55,490 nt of DNA, taken from assembly GCA_029253285.1 (NCBI GenBank), contig JAQWZU010000125.1, positions 1 through 55,490 on the forward strand, in the 5' to 3' direction. The notes below the pieces were generated by a model. That model made no database searches, was not told the DNA's origin, and saw only the letters and a program-made list of their open reading frames with translations. Position numbers and translations under genes: made by a program. Origin of the DNA: Akkermansiaceae bacterium. GTDB lineage: Bacteria > Verrucomicrobiota > Verrucomicrobiia > Verrucomicrobiales > Akkermansiaceae. Of the stretch, positions 1 to 13,000 are shown one piece after another (the first letter of the stretch is position 1; the number at the start of each line of letters is the position of its first letter).

Positions 1-2
1 TG

Positions 3-3000
3 GCCTCGGATACCGACGCTGAAAATTATATGGTATTTTATCCTCCGGGAAAAGAGGGGGATGAGAATGCGCGTCGTATCCTACGCAAGCGTTATTTGGT
101 TGAGTTGAAGCCAGGTGCAAGTCTTGAAGAGGTCAGAGAGCGATGTGGGATTCACAAAATGGAGCCTGTCGCACCGGGATCAAAGTTTCTTGTTTGCGAA
201 GAGGAAAGCTCCGGAAAAGTCCTCAAGCAACTGGATATAGTTGCCAACGATCACGGTGTCGAGCGAGTAGAGCCCTTGTTGGCTAGTCCGCGTAAGAAGC
301 ACTTGATTCCAAACGATCCGTTCTTTGAACAAGGAGGAATTCCTTTTGATCCAGATGATCTGTTGGCCGAAGATAGTTATCAGTGGTATCTCAAGAATGA
401 GGGGACGAATGGTTCAATTGCCGGTGTTGATATTAATGTTGAAGGTGCTTGGGATCGGGTAACAGGTGCCGGGGTTGTTATCGGGATCGTGGACGATGGC
501 GTTCTCGTTGGTGATGGGGTCGTCGCTGGGTCTCCGGATTTGGATCCAAATGCGTCAGGACCGCATGAGAATTTTAATGATGGCCCGGGAGGCGCAACTC
601 TTGGTGCGAGTTTTAACGATACTCATGGGACCGCAGTAGCGGGCTTGGCAAGTGCGTCCTTCGAGGATGCATTCGGAATGGCTGGTGCGGCCCCTGGGTC
701 TAATTTTGCTTCGATTCGCTTGGTCGGCGAAGGACAACTCACCGACGATGTGCAAACTGCCGCGGCTCTCACCTCGGGACTGGATCAGATCGATATTTAC
801 AACAATAGCTGGGGACCTGGCGAGTTGGAGGCTATTCTGGTTCAGGAGTCTGGTGTTGTTTTGAGTGCTCTTGAAAGGGGCGTTAACGAAGGGCGTGGAG
901 GAGCGGGAGCGATCTATGTGTTCTCGGCAGGTAATGATGCCGGAATCGAGGACAATTCCAACTTCAGTAGCTTGACATCCTCGCAATTCACAATTGCGGT
1001 GGGCGCTGTCACCAACATCGGTGCTGCTGCCCCCTACTCGGAGCCGGGTGCAAATCTGGTTGTGAGTGCGCCAAGTGGCGGGGGAACCCAGTCGATGCTT
1101 ACCACAACCTATGAAGTGGGGTTTGATATCGATGGAAACATTGTCAGGATCCCAACTCATTTTGATTCGTATACCGGGACCTCGGCTTCAGCCTCTCTCG
1201 TGAGTGGTGTTGTTGCGCTAATGCTGGAGGCCAATCCCAATTTGGGTTGGCGGGATGTTCAGGACATTTTGATTCGGACCGCCACAAAAAATGATCCAAA
1301 CAACACGGACTGGTATACCAACGCAGCCGGCTTGAACTTCCATCACAACTACGGAGCGGGTCTTGTGAATGCAGAGGCCGCAGTGGTAGCTGCCACAACA
1401 CGGATTAACAATCTTCCACCCAGAGATGCTCCAGTGAGCACTCTTTCGTTCACAGGGCAGCAGGATATTCCGGAAGGCGAAAGTATTCAGCGGGTTTTCG
1501 ATTTGTCCGGTGATCCTAACATGAAGATTGAGCATGTTGAGTTGCGGTTGAGAGTCTTTACTGACAGAAAGGGAGATTTGGAAGTTGTTCTGGTCTCTCC
1601 GAGCGGAACGCGGAGTGTCCTTTCTCCGTCTCAAGAGAACAACGATGACGAGCAAAGTATTGTGAACTATGTCTTCATGACTACTCGTAATTGGGGGGAA
1701 GGGAGCGCCGGCTTATGGACGCTGAACATTGCCGACAAATATAGCAACGGGATTGAAGCCACCTATAATGACGCGACCTTGACGGTGCATGGGGTGCAGG
1801 ATGCCAACGCTCCGATCACTCCCGGGCCTGTTCTTATTGGAGCACGGACGATTTTGGCTGATTTGGGGGAGTCGGTTGATTACTCTATCGAGACGATTAA
1901 TGCCACCGACGTCACTGTTGGGGTGTTGCCGTCTGCTCTGGTTTACAATGAGGCTGAAAGCTCGATCACGGGAGTCCCGCAGGAGGCGGGTATTTTTTCC
2001 TTCCCAATCACTCTGACGGGGCCTACCGGGCAATCGATTGTTAATATTACGCTTGTTGTCCGTCCGATTTCCGGAGCTCTTGGAGGGTCTGTTGAGGTGG
2101 ATCTTCCCACTTTTGCGGGTGGCGATATTCCCTGGGATTTGGAGAAAGGGGTGACTTTTGATCAGGAGGACGCCGTTCGAAGCGGGGTTGGATTGGGTGA
2201 CGGTCAGGATTCCATTTTCGGATTTAATGACATTCCGGAGGGCGTAGTTATTTTCAACTGGGCCGTGTCCTCCCAGTCATTTAGTGATGCGAACACCGAC
2301 ATCAATACGGGACTGCCTGTCAGTCCGAGTGATCGTTTATGGTTTAATTTTGGAGGGAATGTCCCGCAAAGTTGGTCAGCCTTTATCGACGGTGAGCGTC
2401 CATTCGGTTCTCCGTTTTTCCCCCGGGGCACCGTTGCGGTTCCAATGCCGGCAAGTTCAAATAACCCTCGGTGGATCTATCGAAAAGATGATGCCTTTTC
2501 TGGTGGTCAAGATGCTGCGTATCTGGACCAGGTTCAGTTCGTTGATACCAAATCATTCATGGACGATGTCCGACGTGCGGGGAATTTGAATTTCGATTTC
2601 GAATTCAGAAGCAGGACCATGTGGCTCCCCTTTGAGTTCCCTTTGGGGAGTGAGCCCACCGATGGCTCAGCGGGCCCGAGGGAATTGATCAGGACATCCT
2701 CAGTTGGAAACGGTCAGACGGTCTCGATGTCAGCATGGCTTGAGGGTCCGGGAACGGTTGATTTCCGGGTTGCGGTCAGTTCTGAAGAAAATGATGTCTT
2801 CGAATTCCTGGTGAATGGCGCTCCACGACGCACACTTTCAGGGACTGTTGCTTTGGGTTCCCCGGAAGGTTTAGTCAGCTATGACCTTCCCGAAGGTTTG
2901 CACTACATCGAATTCAGATACCGCAAGGACTTCACTGTCGATGGCGGGCAAGATTTTGCACTTCTCGATGATGTCATCTTCACACCCACCGGAACCGCAG

Positions 3001-3365
3001 CTTCTATGGCTGCCCGGTTTGGAGTGCATCCTTCAGACATGGATAAGGATTATGACGGAGATGGCTACACTACCCATCAGGAAATGGTCTTTGGTGGTGA
3101 CCCGAATGTCCGGGATATTCCCTCCAACCTTCCCAAGTTTGTTAAAGACGGATCAGGTTCATTCCTGGAATTTGGGGTCAACCTTGAATTGGGTGATGTG
3201 ACTATTACGGCGCAGCATTCCCCAGACCTGGAAAGCTGGGAAGATGCTGACGGTGCTGTGATGGACCGCAGGGAAGGGAATATGGAGTTCTACCGGATTC
3301 CGGTTGAGCCTTCGGCGGCAGATAATCACTTGTATTATCGTGTGATCGCCAAACCCAAGTCGTAA
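3..3365 (+). CDS. Secreted subtilisin-like serine protease (S8, kexin-like with P domain), 5' end cut by window
   Basis: This is a large extracellular protease. Numbering from the Met at 30, the catalytic triad reads Asp155 (GIVDDGV), His199 (DTHGTAVAG) and Ser385 (GTSASAS). The Pro usual after the catalytic Ser motif is Ser here. About residues 490-590 form a proprotein-convertase P domain, followed by Ig-like and beta-sandwich segments, a calcium-type repeat (DKDYDGDGY, near 1005), and a short C-terminal module ending in YYRVIAKPKS. The frame is open from base 3 to the Met at 30 and no signal peptide is visible, so the true start and leader most likely lie upstream of the window. The N-terminal stretch (near residues 20-90) resembles an I9-like propeptide. 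The P domain and triad order are characteristic of the family; secretion and the substrate are inferred. Confidence 0.9.
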   Translation, partial: ASDTDAENYMVFYPPGKEGDENARRILRKRYLVELKPGASLEEVRERCGIHKMEPVAPGSKFLVCEEESSGKVLKQLDIVANDHGVERVEPLLASPRKKHLIPNDPFFEQGGIPFDPDDLLAEDSYQWYLKNEGTNGSIAGVDINVEGAWDRVTGAGVVIGIVDDGVLVGDGVVAGSPDLDPNASGPHENFNDGPGGATLGASFNDTHGTAVAGLASASFEDAFGMAGAAPGSNFASIRLVGEGQLTDDVQTAAALTSGLDQIDIYNNSWGPGELEAILVQESGVVLSALERGVNEGRGGAGAIYVFSAGNDAGIEDNSNFSSLTSSQFTIAVGAVTNIGAAAPYSEPGANLVVSAPSGGGTQSMLTTTYEVGFDIDGNIVRIPTHFDSYTGTSASASLVSGVVALMLEANPNLGWRDVQDILIRTATKNDPNNTDWYTNAAGLNFHHNYGAGLVNAEAAVVAATTRINNLPPRDAPVSTLSFTGQQDIPEGESIQRVFDLSGDPNMKIEHVELRLRVFTDRKGDLEVVLVSPSGTRSVLSPSQENNDDEQSIVNYVFMTTRNWGEGSAGLWTLNIADKYSNGIEATYNDATLTVHGVQDANAPITPGPVLIGARTILADLGESVDYSIETINATDVTVGVLPSALVYNEAESSITGVPQEAGIFSFPITLTGPTGQSIVNITLVVRPISGALGGSVEVDLPTFAGGDIPWDLEKGVTFDQEDAVRSGVGLGDGQDSIFGFNDIPEGVVIFNWAVSSQSFSDANTDINTGLPVSPSDRLWFNFGGNVPQSWSAFIDGERPFGSPFFPRGTVAVPMPASSNNPRWIYRKDDAFSGGQDAAYLDQVQFVDTKSFMDDVRRAGNLNFDFEFRSRTMWLPFEFPLGSEPTDGSAGPRELIRTSSVGNGQTVSMSAWLEGPGTVDFRVAVSSEENDVFEFLVNGAPRRTLSGTVALGSPEGLVSYDLPEGLHYIEFRYRKDFTVDGGQDFALLDDVIFTPTGTAASMAARFGVHPSDMDKDYDGDGYTTHQEMVFGGDPNVRDIPSNLPKFVKDGSGSFLEFGVNLELGDVTITAQHSPDLESWEDADGAVMDRREGNMEFYRIPVEPSAADNHLYYRVIAKPKS

Positions 3366-3420
3366 TTAAGATTTAATCGATTGTTGGCTTGATCTTCACT
3401 TAGGTCTAATAGAATCCAAA

Positions 3421-3450
3421 GGAGTAGGGATCAGCCCCTGCTCCTTTTTT
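3421..3450 (+). terminator. Rho-independent terminator of the S8 protease gene
   Basis: A 9-bp stem (GGAGTAGGG with CCCTGCTCC, one T-G wobble) closes a 6-nt loop and is followed directly by six T residues. It lies 55 nt after the protease stop codon and ends only three bases before the ATG of the next gene. Confidence 0.8.
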
Positions 3451-3453
3451 ATA

Positions 3454-4509
3454 ATGTCTGAAAATCAATACACTTTGGTTCGACCGTTGATGGGCTGTCT
3501 TCCGGATGGAGATGGTTTGGTGGGGCTCGATTTGGAGGCTGATAGTTTGTATCGGTATGCCGAGAGAATTTGCTTGGTGCAGGTTTGTTACGGAGAGAGT
3601 GTTGATCTGGTTGATCCTCTGAACGGGGAAAGTGTGAGCCCCTTGGTTGAGTGGCTGAAAACAGCCCGGATCTGGATGCATGGTGCAGATTACGATATGT
3701 CCTTGATGATTCGTGAGTGGGGAATGGTCCCCCCTGTCCTCTATGATACCCAAATCGCAGCCCAGTTGCTGGGATATGAGCGGTTTGGGTATGCCAGTCT
3801 CGTGGAACAGTTTTTTGGAGTCGAGCTTTCCAAGAGTTCGCAAAAAGCCGATTGGGGTAAGCGGCCACTGAGTGAGACGATGTTGGAGTATGCTAGAAAT
3901 GATGTCCGGTATCTCTTGCCCTTGGCGTCCAAGGTAGAAGAGAAGCTGAAGGAGTTGGGGCGCTATGAATGGTTCGTTGAGTCCTGCCATGCCTCGCGGG
4001 ACCGCGTTCTTGCGAGAGAGGGTGAGGAGAAGGAGTTCTGGCGAATTAATGGCTCGGGGAAACTTCGCCCCCGAGGGATGGTGTTTTTGAAGAGTTTATG
4101 GGAATGGCGGGATGGGGAGGCCGCTTCCTGGAATCGTCCCAGTTTTATGGTCGCCACGAACAAGCAATTGATCGCTTGGTCCGATATCCTATCGAATGAA
4201 GGCGAGATTGAGTTATCTCCCAAGATGCGCCCCGACCGACGGAGGCGACTGCTGCGAGCGATTGAGTTGGCTCAAGAGGTGCCCAAAGAGCAATGGCCTT
4301 TGAGGGTAAAGAGGGAGCGACATCAAAAGGATGAAGCCTTCGAGGAGAAGCTGAAGAGGTTGATGTCGAAGAGGAATGGAATCGCTGAAAAACTCAAAAT
4401 TGATCCCTCGGTAATTGCCTCCCGGCCGGTGCTGGAGCAGATCGTGGGCGAGAGAGTTCAGCCAGAGGAAATCTTGCTGCAGTGGCAGGCTGGTTTACTG
4501 GGATATTAG
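3454..4509 (+). CDS. rnd: RNase D-like 3'-5' exoribonuclease with HRDC domain
   Basis: DEDDy-family exonuclease acting on 3' ends of structured RNA, with tRNA 3' trimming the classical role. The exonuclease motifs are visible: Exo I Asp26-Leu-Glu28 (LDLEADS), Exo II around Asp79-Asp81 with DTQIAAQLLG at 98, and Exo III Tyr146/Asp150 (YARNDVRYLL). An HRDC-like helical region follows at roughly 205-280 (LWEWRDGEAASWNRP). The length of 351 aa is close to E. coli RNase D (about 375). No Shine-Dalgarno sequence precedes the ATG, and a terminator T-run ends three bases upstream, so either the start is Met13 or the message reaches the gene by readthrough. Some relatives are annotated simply as HRDC-domain ribonuclease; the activity itself is not in doubt. 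Confidence 0.9.
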   Translation: MSENQYTLVRPLMGCLPDGDGLVGLDLEADSLYRYAERICLVQVCYGESVDLVDPLNGESVSPLVEWLKTARIWMHGADYDMSLMIREWGMVPPVLYDTQIAAQLLGYERFGYASLVEQFFGVELSKSSQKADWGKRPLSETMLEYARNDVRYLLPLASKVEEKLKELGRYEWFVESCHASRDRVLAREGEEKEFWRINGSGKLRPRGMVFLKSLWEWRDGEAASWNRPSFMVATNKQLIAWSDILSNEGEIELSPKMRPDRRRRLLRAIELAQEVPKEQWPLRVKRERHQKDEAFEEKLKRLMSKRNGIAEKLKIDPSVIASRPVLEQIVGERVQPEEILLQWQAGLLGY

Positions 4510-4632
4510 GTCAAATTGGGTAGCGATTTCATTGAATTGAGCCTGATTTGAGTGAGATATCTCCGCGGTTCATCTCTGGGGCGACGGAGGGTGAAAAAAA
4601 TGTTTAAATATCGCGAAACAATCTTGCGGTAA

Positions 4633-7230
<2,598 letters not shown>

Positions 7231-7267
7231 TCGACTGATTGTCCGAACAGCACTTTAAAATATTTCC

Positions 7268-9904
7268 ATGTCCGACGACACACCAGAACCCGAAGCACCG
7301 CGCGATTATATTGAGTCGATCAATGTCGCTGACGAAATGTCGAAGTCCTTTTTGGACTACTCGATGTCCGTTATTATTTCACGTGCACTTCCCGACGCCC
7401 GCGATGGATTGAAGCCCTCCCAGCGCCGCCTTCTTTACGCGATGCACCACGACCTTTCCTTGTCGGCATCAAAGGCGCATTTGAAGTGCGCACGTATTGT
7501 GGGTGAGACCATGGGTAAGTATCACCCGCATGGTGATGGCGCGATTTATCCGACCTTGGTGAATATGGCCCAACCGTGGACGATGCGTGAAACGCTTGTT
7601 GATGGTCAGGGGAACTTCGGTTCGGTTGAGGGTGATGCCCCGGCTGCGATGCGATATACCGAGGCCCGTCTGACGCACATGGGTTCGGCCATGTTGACTG
7701 ATCTGGAAAAGGAGACAGTCGATCATCAAACAACCTACGATGAAAACTCCACCGAGCCGGTGGTGCTTCCTGCGGCCATTCCAAACCTCCTCGTGAACGG
7801 AGGAACCGGTATCGCGGTCGGTATGGCTACCAATATTCCTTCCCACAACATGGGAGAGGTGATCGATGGCGTCTGTGCTCGAATTGATAATCCTTATATC
7901 ACGGTTGACGAGATGAAGGAATACATCAAGGGGCCTGATTTTGCCTCTGCCTGTGAGATTCGAGGATACAAAGGGATTGATAGTTATTTCAGAACGGGTC
8001 GAGGCAGCATCAAGATGCGCGGGGTCATGGAAGTCACCGAGAGCAAGACCGGCGCTTCCCAAATCATCATCCGTCAGGTTCCTCACGGAGTGAATCGGGC
8101 GACATTACAGGTGCGTATTGCGGAATTGGTTCGTGAAAAAGTCCTTCTCGATATTTCGGGAATGCGGGACCTCTCAGCGGATGATACCTGCATCGAAATT
8201 ACCCTGAAGCGTGACGCTCGCCCACAGGTGGTGGTGAACCAGCTCTTTAAGCTTACCGCCATGGAGACTTCGTTTGGAGTCAACATGCTGGCGATTCACG
8301 AGCGTCGTCCCAAGCAATTGGGGCTGCTCGATGCCCTGGATGCCTTTATTGAGCACCGCCGCGAAGTAATTATTCGCCGGACTCGCTACCTCCTTCGGAA
8401 AGCAGAGGAGAGAGCGGAGAATTTGGAAGCCTACCTCCTGGCTCTGGGGCATCTTGATGACTTCATCAAGATGATTCGAGATTCCAAGAATCGCGATGAA
8501 GCGAGGCAGAAACTGAAGGCCTATCACTTTGAATTACCGGCGGCCGAGATTTTGGGCGTCTTGATTCGGGGCCAACCTAGTGTCGTTGGGGATAAGTATA
8601 TTTTCACTGACCGACAAGTGAACGCCATTCTTGAGTTGCGACTTTACCAGCTCACTGCGATGGAGCAGGATAAGATTAAAGCCGAATATGATGCCATCAT
8701 TGAGGAGATTAAAGACCTTCTCGATATCCTGGCCAAGGAAGAGCGTGTTTTGGCGATCATCAAGGACGAGCTTCTTGAAATTAAAGAGAAATACGCGACA
8801 CCACGTCGTTGCCCGATTCTTCCCGACGAAGGGGAGATTGCCATCGAGGACTTGATTTCCAATGACGGCATGATCGTCACTCTGAGCAATCGTGGATTCA
8901 TCAAGCGCACTGCGGCTAGTGAATATCGTGTTCAGGGGCGTGGAGGGAAGGGTGTCCGTGGGATGGAAACCCGGGCCGCCAATGACGAGGATGAGAATGA
9001 TTTCGTCGAACACCTCTTTACTGCGCAGGCGCATGACTACCTCATGTTCTTTACCAACACCGGGCGTGTTTATGTCGAACGTGTCTATGGCTTGCCCGAA
9101 GGATCCCGTGCCTCGAAGGGGCGGAGCATTAAGAACGTTCTCGATTTGCAGCCCGATGAATCTATTGCGGCCGTGCTCCGATTGGAGTATTGCACGAACG
9201 ACGATGGTGAGGATATCACCTTCAGGGAAGATGGCGGAAACGTCTTCTTTGCGACCCGTTCGGGTAAGGTCAAGAAGACTAGCCTCAATGATTTCCGAAA
9301 TTACCGGAAGGCCGGAACGATCGCGATCAAACTTGATGAAGGAAATGAACTCATCGGAGTTCGGATTACTTCAGGAAAAGACGATGTCATGCTGGTGACA
9401 CATCGAGGAATGAGCACGCGCTTCAACGAAGAGCAAGCACGTGTGATGGGCCGAAATTCCGCCGGAGTCCGGGGTATTAAACCGCGTGAAGGCGACTTTG
9501 TTGTCGGTCTGGCCGTGGTGAGTGACGATGCTCGCCTGCTGGTGGCGTCCGAAAATGGGATCGGTAAGAGAACTCCGTTTGATGATTACACTGCCAAGAA
9601 TCGCGGAGGCCTTGGAATGATTACCATGAAGTGCACCGAGAAGACGGGGCAGGTCATTGGCAGTCTCTCGGTAGAAGAGGAAGATGAATTGATGCTGATG
9701 ACTGATGGAGGTCAGAGTATTCGGATTCGAGTTTCCGATGTGCGGGAGTGCGGACGAAATACCCAGGGGGTGAAATTGGTCACTCTGACGAAAGGGGAAA
9801 AGCTTCAGGCGATTGCCAGAGTAATGCCTGACGATGAGGAGGAGACCGATGAAGAGGGAGGCGCCGAAAATAACGAGCCAAGTTCAGAGGCTGAAGAATC
9901 ATAG
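7268..9904 (+). CDS. gyrA: DNA gyrase subunit A
   Basis: DNA-cleaving subunit of gyrase. The active-site tyrosine is Tyr130 (AMRYTEARLT). The GyrA box, needed for DNA wrapping, reads QGRGGKG in the C-terminal beta-pinwheel (around 558) instead of the usual QRRGGKG; its presence supports gyrase over topoisomerase IV ParC. The quinolone-resistance region reads HPHGDGAIYPTLV. The residues matching E. coli Ser83 and Asp87 are Gly91 and Pro95, two positions often linked to drug resistance. The C-terminus is acidic (EEETDEEGGAEN...), as in many gyrases. It lies 37 nt after gyrB and is followed by a GC-rich hairpin. Confidence 0.97.
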   Translation: MSDDTPEPEAPRDYIESINVADEMSKSFLDYSMSVIISRALPDARDGLKPSQRRLLYAMHHDLSLSASKAHLKCARIVGETMGKYHPHGDGAIYPTLVNMAQPWTMRETLVDGQGNFGSVEGDAPAAMRYTEARLTHMGSAMLTDLEKETVDHQTTYDENSTEPVVLPAAIPNLLVNGGTGIAVGMATNIPSHNMGEVIDGVCARIDNPYITVDEMKEYIKGPDFASACEIRGYKGIDSYFRTGRGSIKMRGVMEVTESKTGASQIIIRQVPHGVNRATLQVRIAELVREKVLLDISGMRDLSADDTCIEITLKRDARPQVVVNQLFKLTAMETSFGVNMLAIHERRPKQLGLLDALDAFIEHRREVIIRRTRYLLRKAEERAENLEAYLLALGHLDDFIKMIRDSKNRDEARQKLKAYHFELPAAEILGVLIRGQPSVVGDKYIFTDRQVNAILELRLYQLTAMEQDKIKAEYDAIIEEIKDLLDILAKEERVLAIIKDELLEIKEKYATPRRCPILPDEGEIAIEDLISNDGMIVTLSNRGFIKRTAASEYRVQGRGGKGVRGMETRAANDEDENDFVEHLFTAQAHDYLMFFTNTGRVYVERVYGLPEGSRASKGRSIKNVLDLQPDESIAAVLRLEYCTNDDGEDITFREDGGNVFFATRSGKVKKTSLNDFRNYRKAGTIAIKLDEGNELIGVRITSGKDDVMLVTHRGMSTRFNEEQARVMGRNSAGVRGIKPREGDFVVGLAVVSDDARLLVASENGIGKRTPFDDYTAKNRGGLGMITMKCTEKTGQVIGSLSVEEEDELMLMTDGGQSIRIRVSDVRECGRNTQGVKLVTLTKGEKLQAIARVMPDDEEETDEEGGAENNEPSSEAEES

Positions 9905-9924
9905 GGATTTCAGCTGAGATTTCA

Positions 9925-9958
9925 CCCCGGGCGGCGTGTTTCGTTGTCCGGGGTTTCT
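9925..9958 (+). terminator. Probable terminator after gyrA
   Basis: CCCCGG at 9925-9930 pairs with CCGGGG at 9948-9953, followed by TTTCTTC. The 17-nt loop is long and the T-run is interrupted, so strength is uncertain. Its position 20 nt after the gyrA stop fits. Confidence 0.55.
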
Positions 9959-9978
9959 TCTCATACGTAGTAATTGAT

Positions 9979-9999
9979 CAAATGAGAGCTTCTCATTTG
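9979..9999. repeat. Perfect 9-bp inverted repeat upstream of the prepilin-like gene
   Basis: CAAATGAGA and TCTCATTTG are separated by GCT. The repeat lies 35 nt before the GTG start of the next gene and overlaps a weak promoter-like pair (TTGCAA at 9997-10002, then 17 nt, TATTCT at 10020-10025). It could be an operator or a mRNA hairpin. There is no T-run, so it is not an intrinsic terminator. Confidence 0.5.
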
Positions 10000-10033
10000 C
10001 AATTCTTGTATGTGCTATGTATTCTAGACTGTT

Positions 10034-13000
10034 GTGATTCGACGGACTAAGCTTGTTTCCACTGTTTTCTGCCAATTGGGTGGAAGACGTGGATTTGCGT
10101 TAGTTGCCACGCTGACCGTGATGATTTTGCTGGGACTCCTGGCAATTGCTTTTCTCAGTCTGGCGACGGTTACCGTGAGAACGTCGAATCAAGATCGGGC
10201 GAAGGAGGAGGCCCGGGCGAATGCCCGGATGGCCTTAATGATTGCCATGGGGCAACTTCAGCGGGAGTTGGGTCCTGATCAGCGGATTTCGGCTTCTGCT
10301 GATATTCTCTCGGGAAAAGAGGGCTTTGTGGCGAATCCTCATTGGACCGGAGTTTGGAGAACCGTTGAAAAAGACGGCCGACCGGTAATCGTTCGAGACG
10401 AGGTGACTGGGGGCCTTGCCGATACCCGGGATCCCAATTCCATGCCCTCGGAAACTCGTATTAGTTACTTGGTCAGTGGGAACGAACAAGGTTTGAGATC
10501 GAGGACAGGGCTGAAATACGAAGCAGAGGACCTTATTCGGGGCCAAGATGTGAAGGTTGTCGGAAATGGATCGGCGGGGAGCGATGAAAGAGCACACGTT
10601 TCTGTTCCCAAGATCGGGGTTTTCAGGGAGAGAAAGAAAACGGGGAGCTATGGATATTGGGTGGGTGATTTAGGAATCCGAGCCAATATGCGCTCTCCGA
10701 ACCCCTATAAAAATTCCCCGGGGCAGACGAAAAATCTCCCCTTGCTTTCAGGCATGAATGTCTCGGTTGAGGTGATGGAGGGGGAGAGCGGGATAAGGCT
10801 GGAACTAGACGAAGATACCAAGAAGAAGCTAATTTCAGATCGTTCCCTCGACCTTGTGGGCAAAAATGGCGAGCAGTGGAGGAAAGATCATTTTCACTCT
10901 TCGACGATCCATTCCCGGGGAGTTCTGGCTGACGTTAGGGATGGAGGATTGAAGGGGAATTTAACCACTTTTTTGAATGAGGATCGTGATCTTGCCTCTC
11001 TGGGAACCGGCGAGAATGAATCTGTTCCGGGATTGGCCGTCGGTGACAATCTGGTGGGATACGCCAATAAAGAGGACGCCGGGCGGCGGGGTGGCGATTG
11101 GGAATCAAGCCGTTTCAAAAAGACCTCGCCGAAGTTCGGCCTTCTTCGGGATTGGGCGCGCCTGGGGAGGGAAATCACTTTGGAGTCTCCTCCGGTGACT
11201 GTCCGCATACCCAAAAGTGAGCCGGATTTTTCGACTCCGGATGTCTTGGTTGGGAGTTCCCAGAACCTAAATCCCGCGACTTTGAGTTCGTATGATCAAG
11301 CGAATCTGGCGCCGGTATTAGTGGAGGGCTCGATGTTCGTCACCCATAGCATTCACCTGAATCCACCGGGAAGTGAGTTCAAATATAATATCCGCTCACA
11401 TACCTTTCCGAGGGTTGTTCTCTGGAACCCTTATAATGTCCCACTGACTTTGGGTGACAGCATGGCGATGATTCAAGTGAATGGCCGCAGGGGGTTTCGA
11501 ACGGATGCCTGGATGCGGACGTCACAGGGAAGAGAAGTCCAAGTGGGATATGCATCCTGGCTTTCCTGGGGAGGGCGGAATCCGGTGGTAGAGGGTGAGA
11601 TTACCACGAGTTCGTCCTACAATGATGCCTATACTGGGAGCTACTATTTTAAATTGAAGGAAACGACAATTGGAGCCGGGAAGTGCCTTGTTTTTCTCCC
11701 CGATCGTGCGGCTGAATACGATAGTGAAGATCTTACCAACAATACTCTTTCGTCATCCGCCAATTACGATCAGGCGCTTAATTATTATCAATCATCGTCC
11801 GAATATGGGGGCGGCATGGACTGGTATCCCAAGCACTTTTGGTATGCCCCATCAGACGCTTTTTTTGATGGTGAGGGACAGACCGTGCAGGGTGACGATT
11901 CCCAGATGATTTTGAAAAGGCTGGGAACTTCATCAACTGTTGCTCCAGAGGATTTCGATGTCCTCGAGCAGGTGGCCGCGGTGTCCTGTTCATTGCAATA
12001 CGGGGCTGGCAAGGAACCGGCAGAGGCCTGGAGTCATGACTTCGCCCCCGCGCAGGGAGTTCGCATGGAGTTTCTTGATCGGGTAAACCCAGTCATCACC
12101 CTCCCGCCGGATCGGCGGACGAGGCAGGGGTATCGGATGCGCTGGTTCCGGGAGCATGATTCCCATCTTTCGATTTTGGGTAATCCTCTCGCGCCGCAGC
12201 CGGAGTTTTGGGAGGAATCGCCCATTGGATCGTGGAATGTAAGAGCTGCTTATGCCGCCCGCTCACCGTTCGACAACCTTGCTGGGAACATAGGAGATAG
12301 CCTGGCAAGCGGGCCATGGTTTTTCGGTCTCTATTCCAAGGATCTTTATGACGAAGCGGTCGGCTGGCAGGACCAGACGCCGATCCGGAAAAGTGGTGAA
12401 AATTTTGGGAATCCATTTGGTCCGCCCAACGAAGGTGCCGACAAGTATGTCCTCTTTGATGTTCCGCGACGGGATTTGGGCGTGATTTCCATGGCTCAAT
12501 TCCAGCACGCCAAACTTTCTGAGTTTGTCTGGCACCCTTCTTACCCGATGGGGAATTCTCTCGTCGATCCTCGATTGAGTTTGGATGGAATGAGTGGAAC
12601 CGTTCCAAAAATGGAAGAAGAGGAAGGGGAGCTAGGTGGATTTATTGGGAAGGCAATTGGTTGGTCCGAGAATAGCGAACGCGGACAGGGTAAGGAAATC
12701 TGGGCCGAACACGGGAGAGGCTTTTTTCTGGAAACTCCAGAAGACGATCATGTGGTCTATGATCTGTCTTATGAACTCAACCATACACTGTGGGATCGTT
12801 ATTTTTTGAGTTCCGGCACGGAGGAGGAGTTACGCTTGATGGCCAGCGAACCGGATAAGTGTCGTCTCCCCAATGCGCGAATGCTGGCTCTCGCAGGATT
12901 TGAGGGTGATGAGTTGGCTGACTTCCATCGCGCCGCCAGCGGATTGATGTTAAATGGTGCTTTCAATGTGAATTCCACCAGTGTGGAAGCCTGGAAAGCG

